Part shown: piece after piece, positions 51,430 to 59,582 of the stretch
How positions within the stretch are numbered: the first letter of the stretch is position 1
Layout of the letters: each line of letters opens with the position of its first letter
Assembly: GCA_963642885.1 (NCBI GenBank)
Contig: CAVIJI010000009.1
Span: 5,990 to 69,989 of the forward strand
Reading direction: 5' to 3'
Length of the DNA: 64,000 bases
From: UMGS1696 sp963642885
Lineage (GTDB): Bacteria > Bacillota > Clostridia > Oscillospirales > CAG-272
Translations under genes and position numbers: made by a program
Notes under the pieces: generated by a model
What the model was told of the DNA's origin: nothing
Databases searched by the model: none
What the model saw: only the letters and a program-made list of their open reading frames with translations

Positions 51430-51560
51430 CCGATATGAAAGCGGAATTTACTTTTTTACATTTTAGTAACATAAAAATCGAAAATGAATTTGGCGTTGGA
51501 TAATTATAACCAATGCGAAAATGTTCAAAATATATGCGAAAAAAATTAAAAAACAGAAAG

Positions 51561-51574
51561 CGAACAGGCGTTTA
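51561..51574 (+). promoter_or_regulatory. LexA box upstream of lexA
   Basis: CGAACAGGCGTTTA matches the Gram-positive LexA consensus CGAACRNRYGTTYC at all defined positions except the last. It touches the -35 box, the usual place for autorepression. Confidence 0.8.
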
Positions 51575-51599
51575 CAAACAGAAGAAAATATGTTATAAT
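51571..51599 (+). promoter_or_regulatory. Sigma-A promoter of lexA
   Basis: -35 TTTACA (51571-51576), 17-bp spacer, -10 TATAAT (51594-51599); the LexA box overlaps the -35. Confidence 0.8.
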
Positions 51600-51636
51600 A
51601 AGTTATAATTAAACGAACGGCAAAGTGAGGTTTTGT

Positions 51637-52260
51637 ATGGTTAATCTTGAACCGAAGGAACAGTTGATATTCGACTATATAAAAGACAACATAAGAAAGA
51701 ACGGATATTCACCGTCTATCAGAGATATATGCGGTGCGCTTGGCATAAAGAGCACGTCGACCGTGCACACATGCCTTGAAAAGCTGGAGAAAAAAGGGTA
51801 TATACAAAAGGAAAACGGCAAGAGCAGGACTTTGCGCATAGAGGGCGTTTCGTATGATGAGAACGGTGAGATAAGCGACTACACGAATGTTCCGATATTG
51901 GGGAAGGTTACCGCAGGACAGCCTATCCTCGCTGTTGAAAATTACGAGGGCTTTATTCACTATCCGAAGGGAATTTACCCGATGCCGGAAAACGATTTGT
52001 TTGCGCTCAAGGTTACCGGTACGAGCATGATAGAGGTCGGAATAATGGACGGAGACATAGTTATAGTCGAAAAAACCTCTATTGCGCAGAACGGAGATAT
52101 TGTGGTTGCGCTTCTCGATGATGAAGCGACGGTAAAGACCTTCTACAAGGAAGACGGACACTTCAGACTGCAGCCCGAGAACAAGACGATGCTTCCGATT
52201 ATAGTAAACAGTCTTATGATTCTCGGCAAGGTTGTAACAAGCATCAGGTTTTACCACTGA
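51637..52260 (+). CDS. lexA: SOS repressor LexA
   Basis: A 207-residue LexA. The N-terminal winged helix has SPSIRDICGALGIKSTSTVHTCLEKLEKKG. The autocleavage site is Ala93-Gly94 (KVTAGQPI), the nucleophile Ser130 (GTSMIEVGI) and the base Lys167 (EATVKTFY), with normal spacing. It represses DNA-repair genes until RecA triggers self-cleavage. ATG 51637 has GTGAGG 6 nt upstream; the in-frame GTG 51625 would contain that site. A LexA box lies at the promoter. Tandem repeats follow the stop codon. Confidence 0.96.
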   Translation: MVNLEPKEQLIFDYIKDNIRKNGYSPSIRDICGALGIKSTSTVHTCLEKLEKKGYIQKENGKSRTLRIEGVSYDENGEISDYTNVPILGKVTAGQPILAVENYEGFIHYPKGIYPMPENDLFALKVTGTSMIEVGIMDGDIVIVEKTSIAQNGDIVVALLDDEATVKTFYKEDGHFRLQPENKTMLPIIVNSLMILGKVVTSIRFYH

Positions 52261-52262
52261 GC

Positions 52263-52454
52263 GGGGATAACATTTTGGCTAAGTAATGGAGAAAAACACC
52301 CCGCTCCCGAGAATTTCACTGTCGTGAAATTCTCCGAGGTTAGGCTGAAGGGTGCGGAGGGGATAACATTTTGGCTAAGTAATGGAGAAAACCGCCCCGC
52401 TCCCGAGAATTTCACTGTCGTGAAATTCTCCGAGGTAAGGCTGAATGGTGCGGA
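52263..52454. repeat. Tandem duplication of a 96-bp hairpin-bearing repeat
   Basis: Two nearly identical units (52263-52358 and 52359-52454). Each begins GGGGATAACATTTTGG and carries a perfect 11-bp hairpin, GAGAATTTCAC TGTC GTGAAATTCTC (52309-52334 and 52405-52430). Only a few bases differ between copies, so the duplication is young or kept uniform. Lying between lexA and the VOC gene, it can also act as a transcript end but has no T run. Read on the minus strand it would encode a repeated peptide, which lacks a ribosome site and is probably not translated. Confidence 0.9.
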
Positions 52455-52526
52455 GGGGAAGAATGATTTCGACGGCTGAATAAACATGAGATTCAAATTT
52501 ATTTCTTATACAGAAAGGAAAAAAAC

Positions 52527-52943
52527 ATGGCAAACGAAATTGTTAAAGGAATGGGATTCCATCATGTAGCACTCAAGGCTGCGGATTTTGACGCGGCTTT
52601 GAAGTTCTACACGGAAGGACTCGGAATGAAATTCTACACATCATGGGGAGAGGGCAACGGAAAAATCGCAATGCTCGATCTCGGTGACGGCGGAATACTC
52701 GAGCTGTTTGCGGGCGGCGATGAATGTCACGGCGGCAACGCGGGATATATTCACTTTGCTCTCAAGGTTGACGATGTCGATGCGGCATTTGACAGAGCTA
52801 TTGAATGCGGCGCTCGTGTTAAATCAAAGCCTGCTGTAGTACCGCTTGATTCCAAGCCCGTAAAGCTCACGCTTAACTGCGGATTTGTATACGGCCCATC
52901 GGGTGAAGAAATAGAATTCTTTAAGGTTATAAGTGCGGAATAA
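52527..52943 (+). CDS. VOC/glyoxalase-fold metalloprotein
   Basis: A 138-residue VOC-superfamily protein with two beta-alpha-beta modules. Likely metal ligands are His in GFHHVALK, Glu in ILELFAG, His in YIHFALKV and Glu in EEIEFFKV, the pattern of lactoylglutathione lyase-like enzymes. Such proteins may detoxify methylglyoxal or act on other small substrates; the sequence does not decide. GAAAGGA lies upstream of the start. A small ABM-fold gene follows 19 nt after its stop, so the two probably form an operon. Confidence 0.85.
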   Translation: MANEIVKGMGFHHVALKAADFDAALKFYTEGLGMKFYTSWGEGNGKIAMLDLGDGGILELFAGGDECHGGNAGYIHFALKVDDVDAAFDRAIECGARVKSKPAVVPLDSKPVKLTLNCGFVYGPSGEEIEFFKVISAE

Positions 52944-52962
52944 TCTCGGAGGCTGTGAAAAT

Positions 52963-53256
52963 ATGATAGCGACAATTGTTTTTGTAAATGTTATTCCGGA
53001 ATTTACCGCCGAATTCGAGAAGATTACCGAATATAATCATGTGAATTCGCGCAAAGAAGAGGGAAATGTACGTTTTGATGTGCTTCACGACAACAATGAT
53101 CCCAATAAGTATGTTCTTTATGAGGTCTATCGTGACACAGATGCCGCTAAGGCACACAAGGAAACAGAGCATTACAAGAAGTGGAAGGAGACGGTTGCAC
53201 CTATGATGGCTACACCGAGAAGCTCCGTTCCCACAACACCGCTTTGTTTTGACTGA
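52963..53256 (+). CDS. Antibiotic biosynthesis monooxygenase (ABM)-fold protein, LsrG/YgiN-like
   Basis: A 97-residue ferredoxin-like protein: VNVIPEFTAEFEKITEYNHVNSRKEEGNVRFDVL, then YVLYEVYRDTDAAKAHKETEHYKKW, typical of ABM-domain quinol monooxygenases and LsrG isomerase. The family acts on small aromatic or carbonyl compounds without a metal. Here it follows the VOC gene, and both may handle one reactive metabolite, but this is inference. ATG 52963 has GGAGG 10 nt upstream. A terminator follows about 40 nt after the stop. Confidence 0.85.
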   Translation: MIATIVFVNVIPEFTAEFEKITEYNHVNSRKEEGNVRFDVLHDNNDPNKYVLYEVYRDTDAAKAHKETEHYKKWKETVAPMMATPRSSVPTTPLCFD

Positions 53257-53298
53257 GAGACAAAAATCCGACAGCTGACGCTGCTTACATCCGAACAT

Positions 53299-53342
53299 AA
53301 AACCGATATGATGTGTCGCACGGACATATATATCGGTTTTTC
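53299..53342 (+). terminator. Intrinsic terminator after the ABM gene
   Basis: AACCGATAT/ATATCGGTT stem followed by TTTTTC. Confidence 0.75.
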
Positions 53343-53480
53343 TGTTTGTTTTTGATTCATGGGGCTGTAGCGGTGCCGTATGCCGGAAAGATTAACATTG
53401 CCTTATTAATCTGATTAGTTAAAATGCTAAAATCGGCTATGTAAAATTTATTTAAAACTAACATATTCATCAAAACACAC

Positions 53481-53509
53481 TTGCAATCAGCGTTAAATTA
53501 TTGTATAAT
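53481..53509 (+). promoter_or_regulatory. Sigma-A promoter of the glycogen operon
   Basis: -35 TTGCAA (53481-53486), 17-bp spacer, -10 TATAAT (53504-53509), 27 nt before the glgB start. The stretch 53343-53480 shows nothing else. Confidence 0.8.
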
Positions 53510-53535
53510 AAGGTATACGAAAGGATGGATAAATC

Positions 53536-55545
53536 ATGACGGGCAACGAAAATAAAAATACAGCTCACAATTATTCGCTTCCTGTGTACCTTTTCCATCA
53601 GGGTACCAATTTCAGAGCATATGATTTTATGGGAGTGCATAAAACACAGGACGGTGCGGGTAACACCTACAGCTTCCGAGTATGGGCTCCCAATGCGGTA
53701 AAGGTCAGCTTGTGTTCCGATTTTACGGATTGGAATGAGGGATATCCGCTTGATAGAATTAACGAGGAGGGTATCTGGGAAGCTGTTATCACCTCCGAGA
53801 AAGCACTCGAAGGCGAATTTTATAAGTATAGGATAGTCGGACGAAACGGTATTGCTCATATGAAAGCGGATCCGTATGCTTTTGAGTCCGAAACGCTGAA
53901 GAAAACAGCATCGATAATTCCACATGAATCCCGACACAGATGGAATGATTCGTTGTGGCTGAAAAAACGTATGGACACCATGTGTCCGAAACAGCGCGGC
54001 TTCAAGCCTAAGGTTCAGCATTTTTACAGTGCACCGATGAATATATACGAGGTGCATTTGGGTTCATGGAGAACTCGCGACGGAGAATCAACGTCCGACG
54101 GAGAACACTATCTGAATTACAGGGAAATCGCGGACAAGCTCGAACCGTATGTCAAGGAGATGCATTACACACATATTGAGCTTATGCCGATTATGGAGCA
54201 TCCGTTTGACGGATCGTGGGGATATCAGGTATGCGGTTACTATGCACCCACATCAAGATACGGCACGCCAGATGATTTCAGGTATTTCATTGAGAAAATG
54301 CATGAAAACAATATCGGAGTGATACTCGACTGGGTTCCCGCACATTTTCCTAAGGATGAACACGGTTTATATGAATTTGACGGAGAGCCGCTCTACGAAT
54401 ATCAGGGAAAGGACAGACAGGAAAACCGCGGGTGGGGAACGCGATGCTTTGACGTCGGAAGACCCGAGGTTCAGTCATTCCTGATTTCAAATGCCATGTA
54501 CTGGCTGCGTGAATTTCATGCGGACGGACTCAGAGTCGATGCGGTGGCATCAATGCTGTATCTCGATTATGACAGAGAACCGGGAGAATGGATTCCGAAC
54601 AGAGACGGCGGAAATCATAATCTCGAGGCAATCGCATTCTTCAAAAAGCTCAATTCGGAGATATTTTCCGAATTTCCGGATGCACTCATGATAGCCGAGG
54701 AATCGACGTCGTGGCCGATGATAACGAAGCCCGTCGACAAAGGCGGCTTGGGCTTTAACTTCAAGTGGAATATGGGCTGGGCTAATGATATGTACGACTA
54801 TATCGAAACCGACCCGATTGCTAGAAAGTACAAGCACAATAAGCTTACCTTCCCTCTGATGTATGCCTTCAGCGAAAACTATATTTTGCCTGTTTCGCAT
54901 GATGAGGTAGTACACGGAAAAAAATCGCTCGTAGACAAGTGCTTCGGCAGCTATGATGATAAATTCGCGTGTATGCGCACGTTTATTTTGTATATGATGA
55001 CGCTGCCCGGAAAGAAGCTTATGTTCATGGGAACGGAATACGCGCAGTTCAGAGAGTGGGATTTCGAAAATCAGCTCGAATGGTTTATGACGGAGTATCC
55101 GAGACACATCGAAATGCAGCGCTTTGTTGCGGAAATCAACAGAGTTTATCTTGAAAACAGCGAGCTGTGGGAGATAGATGATTCGTGGGACGGCTTTGAG
55201 TGGATAGAAGCGGACCTTGCGGATTTGAACATAATAGCATACAGGAGAAAAAACAAACGGGGCAAAGAGCTCATTACGGTATTGAATTTCGCACCTGTCG
55301 AGAGGGATAAGTTCCATTTAAAGGTACCGAAGCTCGGCAGATACGAGGAGGTATTGACAACGGACAAATACGAATTCGGAGGAAAGAACGTACTGAACAC
55401 AAGCGGAATGCGTTCACATCCGATAGTCGATAAAAACGGTGTTAAGTATTCCGTTATCGACATAGACCTTCCCGCACTCGGAGGAATCATTCTTCGTAAG
55501 CAAGCGGCAAAGGAAGACATCGAAACCATAACAGATAATAATTAA
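53536..55545 (+). CDS. glgB: 1,4-alpha-glucan branching enzyme GlgB
   Basis: A 669-residue GH13 enzyme: a CBM48 domain (GNTYSFRVWAPNAVKVSLCSDFTDWNEG), the barrel with YEVHLGSWRT, ELMPIMEHPFDGSWGYQVCGYYAPTSRYG, DWVPAHFP, the nucleophile Asp in DGLRVDAVASMLYLDY, the general acid in MIAEEST and VSHDEVVHGK, and a C-terminal beta domain. It forms alpha-1,6 branches in glycogen. The start follows GAAAGGATGG, and glgC begins 21 nt after the stop. First gene of glgBCDA. Confidence 0.96.
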   Translation: MTGNENKNTAHNYSLPVYLFHQGTNFRAYDFMGVHKTQDGAGNTYSFRVWAPNAVKVSLCSDFTDWNEGYPLDRINEEGIWEAVITSEKALEGEFYKYRIVGRNGIAHMKADPYAFESETLKKTASIIPHESRHRWNDSLWLKKRMDTMCPKQRGFKPKVQHFYSAPMNIYEVHLGSWRTRDGESTSDGEHYLNYREIADKLEPYVKEMHYTHIELMPIMEHPFDGSWGYQVCGYYAPTSRYGTPDDFRYFIEKMHENNIGVILDWVPAHFPKDEHGLYEFDGEPLYEYQGKDRQENRGWGTRCFDVGRPEVQSFLISNAMYWLREFHADGLRVDAVASMLYLDYDREPGEWIPNRDGGNHNLEAIAFFKKLNSEIFSEFPDALMIAEESTSWPMITKPVDKGGLGFNFKWNMGWANDMYDYIETDPIARKYKHNKLTFPLMYAFSENYILPVSHDEVVHGKKSLVDKCFGSYDDKFACMRTFILYMMTLPGKKLMFMGTEYAQFREWDFENQLEWFMTEYPRHIEMQRFVAEINRVYLENSELWEIDDSWDGFEWIEADLADLNIIAYRRKNKRGKELITVLNFAPVERDKFHLKVPKLGRYEEVLTTDKYEFGGKNVLNTSGMRSHPIVDKNGVKYSVIDIDLPALGGIILRKQAAKEDIETITDNN

Positions 55546-55566
55546 ATCATATAATCGGAGGAAGCT

Positions 55567-56772
55567 ATGTATAAAAGACAGGAATGTGTGGCAATGCTTC
55601 TTGCAGGCGGACAGGGAAGCAGACTTTACACACTAACCGAAAAAACAGCGAAGCCTGCAGTACCATTCGGCGGTAAATACAGAATAATTGATTTTCCTCT
55701 TTCAAACTGCGTGAATTCCGGTATTTACACAGTCGGTGTGCTTACACAGTATCAACCTCTTGTACTTAACGAATATATCGGCAGCGGTGAGCCGTGGGAT
55801 CTTGACAGAGCACAGGGCGGTGTAACGGTTCTGCCGCCGTATCAGGCAAAGAACGGTGCCGATTGGTATAAGGGTACCGCAAACGCAATCTACCAGAATA
55901 TCGATTTTATCAAGAGATACAATTGCGATTATGTGCTTATTCTGTCGGGTGACCATATTTACAAAATGGATTACGAGAAGATGCTCGAAGCACATAAGGC
56001 AAAGGGCGCGGACTGTACCATAGCGGTTCTCGAGGTCAGCCTTGAAGAGGCAAGCCGCTTCGGTATAATGAATACCGACGACGACCTCAGAATCATCGAA
56101 TTCGAAGAAAAACCGAAACATCCGAAGAGCACAAAGGCCTCTATGGGAATTTATATCTTCAATAAAGAAGTGCTCAAGAAATACCTTATAGAAGACGAAG
56201 AGGATCCCAACTCGTCAAAGGACTTCGGTAAGAATATCATTCCGAAAATGTTGGCGGACGGCTGCGGAATGTATGCGTATCCGTTCAGCGGATACTGGAA
56301 GGATGTCGGAACAATACAGTCTCTCTGGGAAGCTAATATGGACCTTATAGGGGAGAATCCGAAATTCAACCTTCGTGACCGCTCATGGAGAATTTTCTCG
56401 AGAAATTATTCCGATCCGCCGCACTTTATAGGCGATTACGCGAAAATTTCCAATTCACTTATTACGGAAGGATGCAATATCGAAGGTATTGTGGAAAATT
56501 CGGTGCTTTCGAGCGGCGTGAAGGTTTCACGCGGAGCATATATTAAGGATTCCGTGATTATGAAAAATGTAACCATAGGCGAAGGAACCACGATTAATTA
56601 TTCGATCATCGACAGTGATACCGAAATCGGAGCCGGTTCGGTTATCGGAAGAACCAAGAGCGCAAACGAGAAAATAACGGTTATCGGATCGGGACTTAAG
56701 CTGTCACCCGGCACCGATGTTCCGGGCGGCGAGATGGTAAATGAAGAGTGGCTTAAGGAAAAGCTGAATTAA
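55567..56772 (+). CDS. glgC: Glucose-1-phosphate adenylyltransferase GlgC
   Basis: A 401-residue ADP-glucose pyrophosphorylase. The nucleotide site MLLAGGQGSRLYTLTEKTAKPAVPFGGKYRIIDF is intact, with LSGDHIYKMDYEKML and FEEKPKHPKS further on and a C-terminal left-handed beta-helix (SSGVKVSRGAYIKDSVI). It makes ADP-glucose from ATP and glucose 1-phosphate, the committed step of glycogen synthesis. It is followed by GlgD, with which it likely forms a heterotetramer as in Bacillus and Geobacillus. ATCGGAGGAAGCT precedes the start. Confidence 0.96.
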   Translation: MYKRQECVAMLLAGGQGSRLYTLTEKTAKPAVPFGGKYRIIDFPLSNCVNSGIYTVGVLTQYQPLVLNEYIGSGEPWDLDRAQGGVTVLPPYQAKNGADWYKGTANAIYQNIDFIKRYNCDYVLILSGDHIYKMDYEKMLEAHKAKGADCTIAVLEVSLEEASRFGIMNTDDDLRIIEFEEKPKHPKSTKASMGIYIFNKEVLKKYLIEDEEDPNSSKDFGKNIIPKMLADGCGMYAYPFSGYWKDVGTIQSLWEANMDLIGENPKFNLRDRSWRIFSRNYSDPPHFIGDYAKISNSLITEGCNIEGIVENSVLSSGVKVSRGAYIKDSVIMKNVTIGEGTTINYSIIDSDTEIGAGSVIGRTKSANEKITVIGSGLKLSPGTDVPGGEMVNEEWLKEKLN

Positions 56773-56837
56773 GACATATTCAAAAAACAACAAGAAAGCC
56801 TGACTAAACTGAAACGGCAAAGAAAGGAAATTTAATA

Positions 56838-57971
56838 ATGTCAGCAACAGGAATTATTTTTTCAAATATTCATGATAATAATATACCGGAATTAACCACG
56901 CGCCGTACTGTAGCGTCCATACCGTTTGCCTGCCGTTATCGCTTTATCGACTTTACCCTTTCGAATATGGTAAACTCCGACATATACAACATAAGTGTGA
57001 TTACGCATTACAATTATCAGTCGCTTATGGATCATATCGGTTCGGGTAAGGATTGGGATCTTGCGCGCCGTTCGGGCGGTATAAAAATACTTCCTCCGTA
57101 CATTACGGCATACGCCAACAATGTAAACGCGTTGTACACAACGAGACTTGAAGCTTTAAAGAGTGTGAATTACTCAATCAGCAGAATTACCGATGAGTAT
57201 GTTGTGCTTTCCGACTGTGATGTTATATGCAATGTCGACTTTAACGACATGATAGAATATCATAAGAAGAGCGGTGCGGATATGACATTCGCGGTAAAGA
57301 ACGTTGATCTTACAAAAGAAAAGGCGAAGAACAACACTATACTCACATCCGATGAAAGCGGAAGAATCACGGATGTTCTCGTATATCCCACGGATTTCGA
57401 AGGAAAAGCCGATATTACTCTCAACATGGTTGTAATCAACACATCGTACCTGAGACAAATAGTGACCGATGCGATAGCACATGATTACAAGAGTCTTTCA
57501 CGGGATGTTATATCGAGAAATTTCAAAAAGATGAACTATCGTATCTACAGATATGACGGATATTTCGCATGCATTTCCTCGTTCCTCGATTATTATCAGC
57601 ACAGTATGGAACTGATTTCCAATGCGGATGCGAGAAATATGCTCTTTAACGTCGAGAATCGTCCCGTATACACAAAAGTAAGAAACTCGACTCCGACATA
57701 TTACAGCGACAAATCGAGCATTAAGAATTCAATGGTAGCGGACGGTTCGTACATTGAAGGAACGGTTGAAAATTCGATTATCTTCCGCGGAGTAAAGGTA
57801 GGAAAGAACGCTACCGTTAAAAACAGTATTCTTATGCAGGATACGATAGTAGGTGACGGAGCATTCCTTAACTATGTTATTACCGATAAAAATGTTGTGC
57901 TTCGTGACGGACTTATGCTTTGCGGAGCGGATGTTCAGCCGTTCTATGTGGCAAAGGGAAAAATGCTTTAA
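56838..57971 (+). CDS. glgD: Glucose-1-phosphate adenylyltransferase regulatory subunit GlgD
   Basis: A 377-residue GlgC paralogue. The N-terminal catalytic signature is lost: where GlgC has GGQGSRL, this reads SNIHDNNIPEL, though PFACRYRFIDFTLSNMVNSDIYNISV is kept. The beta-helix end (RGVKVGKNATVKNSILMQD) is present. GlgD is generally an inactive or weakly active partner that activates GlgC. The gene starts 65 nt after glgC with AAAGGAA upstream, and glgA follows. Confidence 0.94.
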   Translation: MSATGIIFSNIHDNNIPELTTRRTVASIPFACRYRFIDFTLSNMVNSDIYNISVITHYNYQSLMDHIGSGKDWDLARRSGGIKILPPYITAYANNVNALYTTRLEALKSVNYSISRITDEYVVLSDCDVICNVDFNDMIEYHKKSGADMTFAVKNVDLTKEKAKNNTILTSDESGRITDVLVYPTDFEGKADITLNMVVINTSYLRQIVTDAIAHDYKSLSRDVISRNFKKMNYRIYRYDGYFACISSFLDYYQHSMELISNADARNMLFNVENRPVYTKVRNSTPTYYSDKSSIKNSMVADGSYIEGTVENSIIFRGVKVGKNATVKNSILMQDTIVGDGAFLNYVITDKNVVLRDGLMLCGADVQPFYVAKGKML

Positions 57972-58038
57972 TACTGTAACCTGAGTAATCGGTGTTATTT
58001 TAAGGCGATAAACATAATTAAGTGGATGAGGTAATTCT

Positions 58039-59478
58039 ATGAAAATTTTATATGTGGCATCGGAAGCGCTTCCTTACATTTCTACAGGCGGTTTGGCTGA
58101 TGTTGTTGGAGCATTGCCGAAGGCTGTAAAAACAGCGCTTAACGATAAATCCGACGTAAGAGTTGTTATTCCGCTTTATCCGTCCATTCGTGAAAAATTC
58201 GCGCGGGAAATCGAGCTCGTTTGCGAGATGAATGTAAGACTTTCATGGAGAAATCAATACTGCGGTATCTGGAAAGCCGATAATCAAGGCATCACATATT
58301 ACTTTATCGACAATCTGTACTATTTCGACAGAAAAATGCCGTACGGTAATTATGATGACGGAGAAAGATTCGCGTTTTTCTCGAAGTGCGTTCTCGAGCT
58401 CATGGCTGCCATGAATTTCTATCCCGATATAATGCATGCGAATGACTGGCAATCCGCACTTTCGGTTATATACCTGAAGAGAAAATATTCGCATTTGGAT
58501 GAATACAGAAATATACGTGCGTTATTTACCATTCATAATATAGACTATCAGGGTGTATTTGATTTCAATATATTGTCCGATGTTTTCGAATTGGCGGCAT
58601 GGGATAGAAATATTGTCGATTATAACGGAAATATCAACCTTCTCAAGGGTGCGGTCGTCTGTGCCGATATGGTCAATACCGTGAGCCGTACATACGCGAA
58701 GGAAATATTGACGGAGTACTACGGAAGCGGTTTGCACTATATTCTCAGACAGGCTGACGCAGAGGGCAAGCTGACGGGTATAGTGAACGGAATCGACGTG
58801 AATTATTATAATCCCGCGACGGACCCCGATATTACTTCCGTGTACACCGTGGATGATATGAGCGGAAAGGCAGAGGACAAAGCTCAGCTGCAAAAGCTCG
58901 CGGGATTCGAGGAGAAAAAAGATACCCCTGTTATAGCGATGGTTTCCAGACTCGCGTCACATAAGGGATTTGATCTTGTAAAATGCGTTTTGGAAGAAAT
59001 AATCGTAAATAATGACGTACAGTTTGTTCTTCTCGGCACCGGAGAGGCAGAGCTCGAAGGATATTTCAAGTATCTCGAAGCAAAGTATCCGAAGCAGGTT
59101 TGTGTGAAGCTGGAATTCAATAAGAGTCTGTCGAAGATAATATATGCGGGTGCCGATGTTTTCCTCATGCCGTCGAAGAGCGAGCCGTGCGGCTTATCTC
59201 AGATGATCGCTTCGCGTTACGGAACCGTTCCGATTGTCAGAGCATGCGGCGGTCTTGCGGATACGATAAAGCCGTATAATGAAATCGACGGAACAGGCAA
59301 CGGTTTTTCCTTCGAAAACTATAACGCACACGACATGATGCATGTGGTAAATTATGCACTTAGTCTGTATCACGATCATTCGAAATGGTCTGAATTAGTG
59401 AAAAACGTCATGAATACGGATTTTTCGTGGAATGTTTCGGCTAAAAAATATATTGATATTTATAAGAAAATGCTGTAA
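58039..59478 (+). CDS. glgA: Glycogen synthase GlgA
   Basis: A 479-residue GT5 enzyme with two Rossmann domains. The N-terminal glucan/ADP-glucose loop reads ISTGGLADVVGALPKA, where E. coli has KTGGL; the Lys is replaced by Ser. HANDWQSAL, VNGIDVNYYNPATD, AMVSRLASHKGFDLV and the C-terminal ESPCG-like catalytic region MPSKSEPCGLSQMIASRYGT are all present, as is RACGGLADTI. It extends alpha-1,4 chains from ADP-glucose. Fourth gene of glgBCDA; a terminator follows. Confidence 0.95.
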   Translation: MKILYVASEALPYISTGGLADVVGALPKAVKTALNDKSDVRVVIPLYPSIREKFAREIELVCEMNVRLSWRNQYCGIWKADNQGITYYFIDNLYYFDRKMPYGNYDDGERFAFFSKCVLELMAAMNFYPDIMHANDWQSALSVIYLKRKYSHLDEYRNIRALFTIHNIDYQGVFDFNILSDVFELAAWDRNIVDYNGNINLLKGAVVCADMVNTVSRTYAKEILTEYYGSGLHYILRQADAEGKLTGIVNGIDVNYYNPATDPDITSVYTVDDMSGKAEDKAQLQKLAGFEEKKDTPVIAMVSRLASHKGFDLVKCVLEEIIVNNDVQFVLLGTGEAELEGYFKYLEAKYPKQVCVKLEFNKSLSKIIYAGADVFLMPSKSEPCGLSQMIASRYGTVPIVRACGGLADTIKPYNEIDGTGNGFSFENYNAHDMMHVVNYALSLYHDHSKWSELVKNVMNTDFSWNVSAKKYIDIYKKML

Positions 59479-59497
59479 AATATAAAGCGATAAATCG

Positions 59498-59540
59498 GCG
59501 CGGTTCTGCTTCACTTGAACTTGAACCGCGCTGTTTTTTT
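59498..59540 (+). terminator. Intrinsic terminator after glgA
   Basis: GCGCGGTTC/GAACCGCGC stem (16-nt loop) with a T7 run. No clear promoter is seen between here and glgP, so partial read-through is likely. Confidence 0.85.
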
Positions 59541-59582
59541 GAAATATGTATTATTACGAGAGAAGTTAATCGGAGATAAATA

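Noticed and set aside
52263..52454. A short CRISPR array
   Set aside because: Whole 96-bp units repeat, with no constant-repeat and variable-spacer pattern and no cas genes.
52251..52496. Minus-strand frame encoding the repeated peptide SENFTTVKFSGAG
   Set aside because: It follows only from the 96-bp repeat having a length divisible by three; no ribosome site or promoter is seen.
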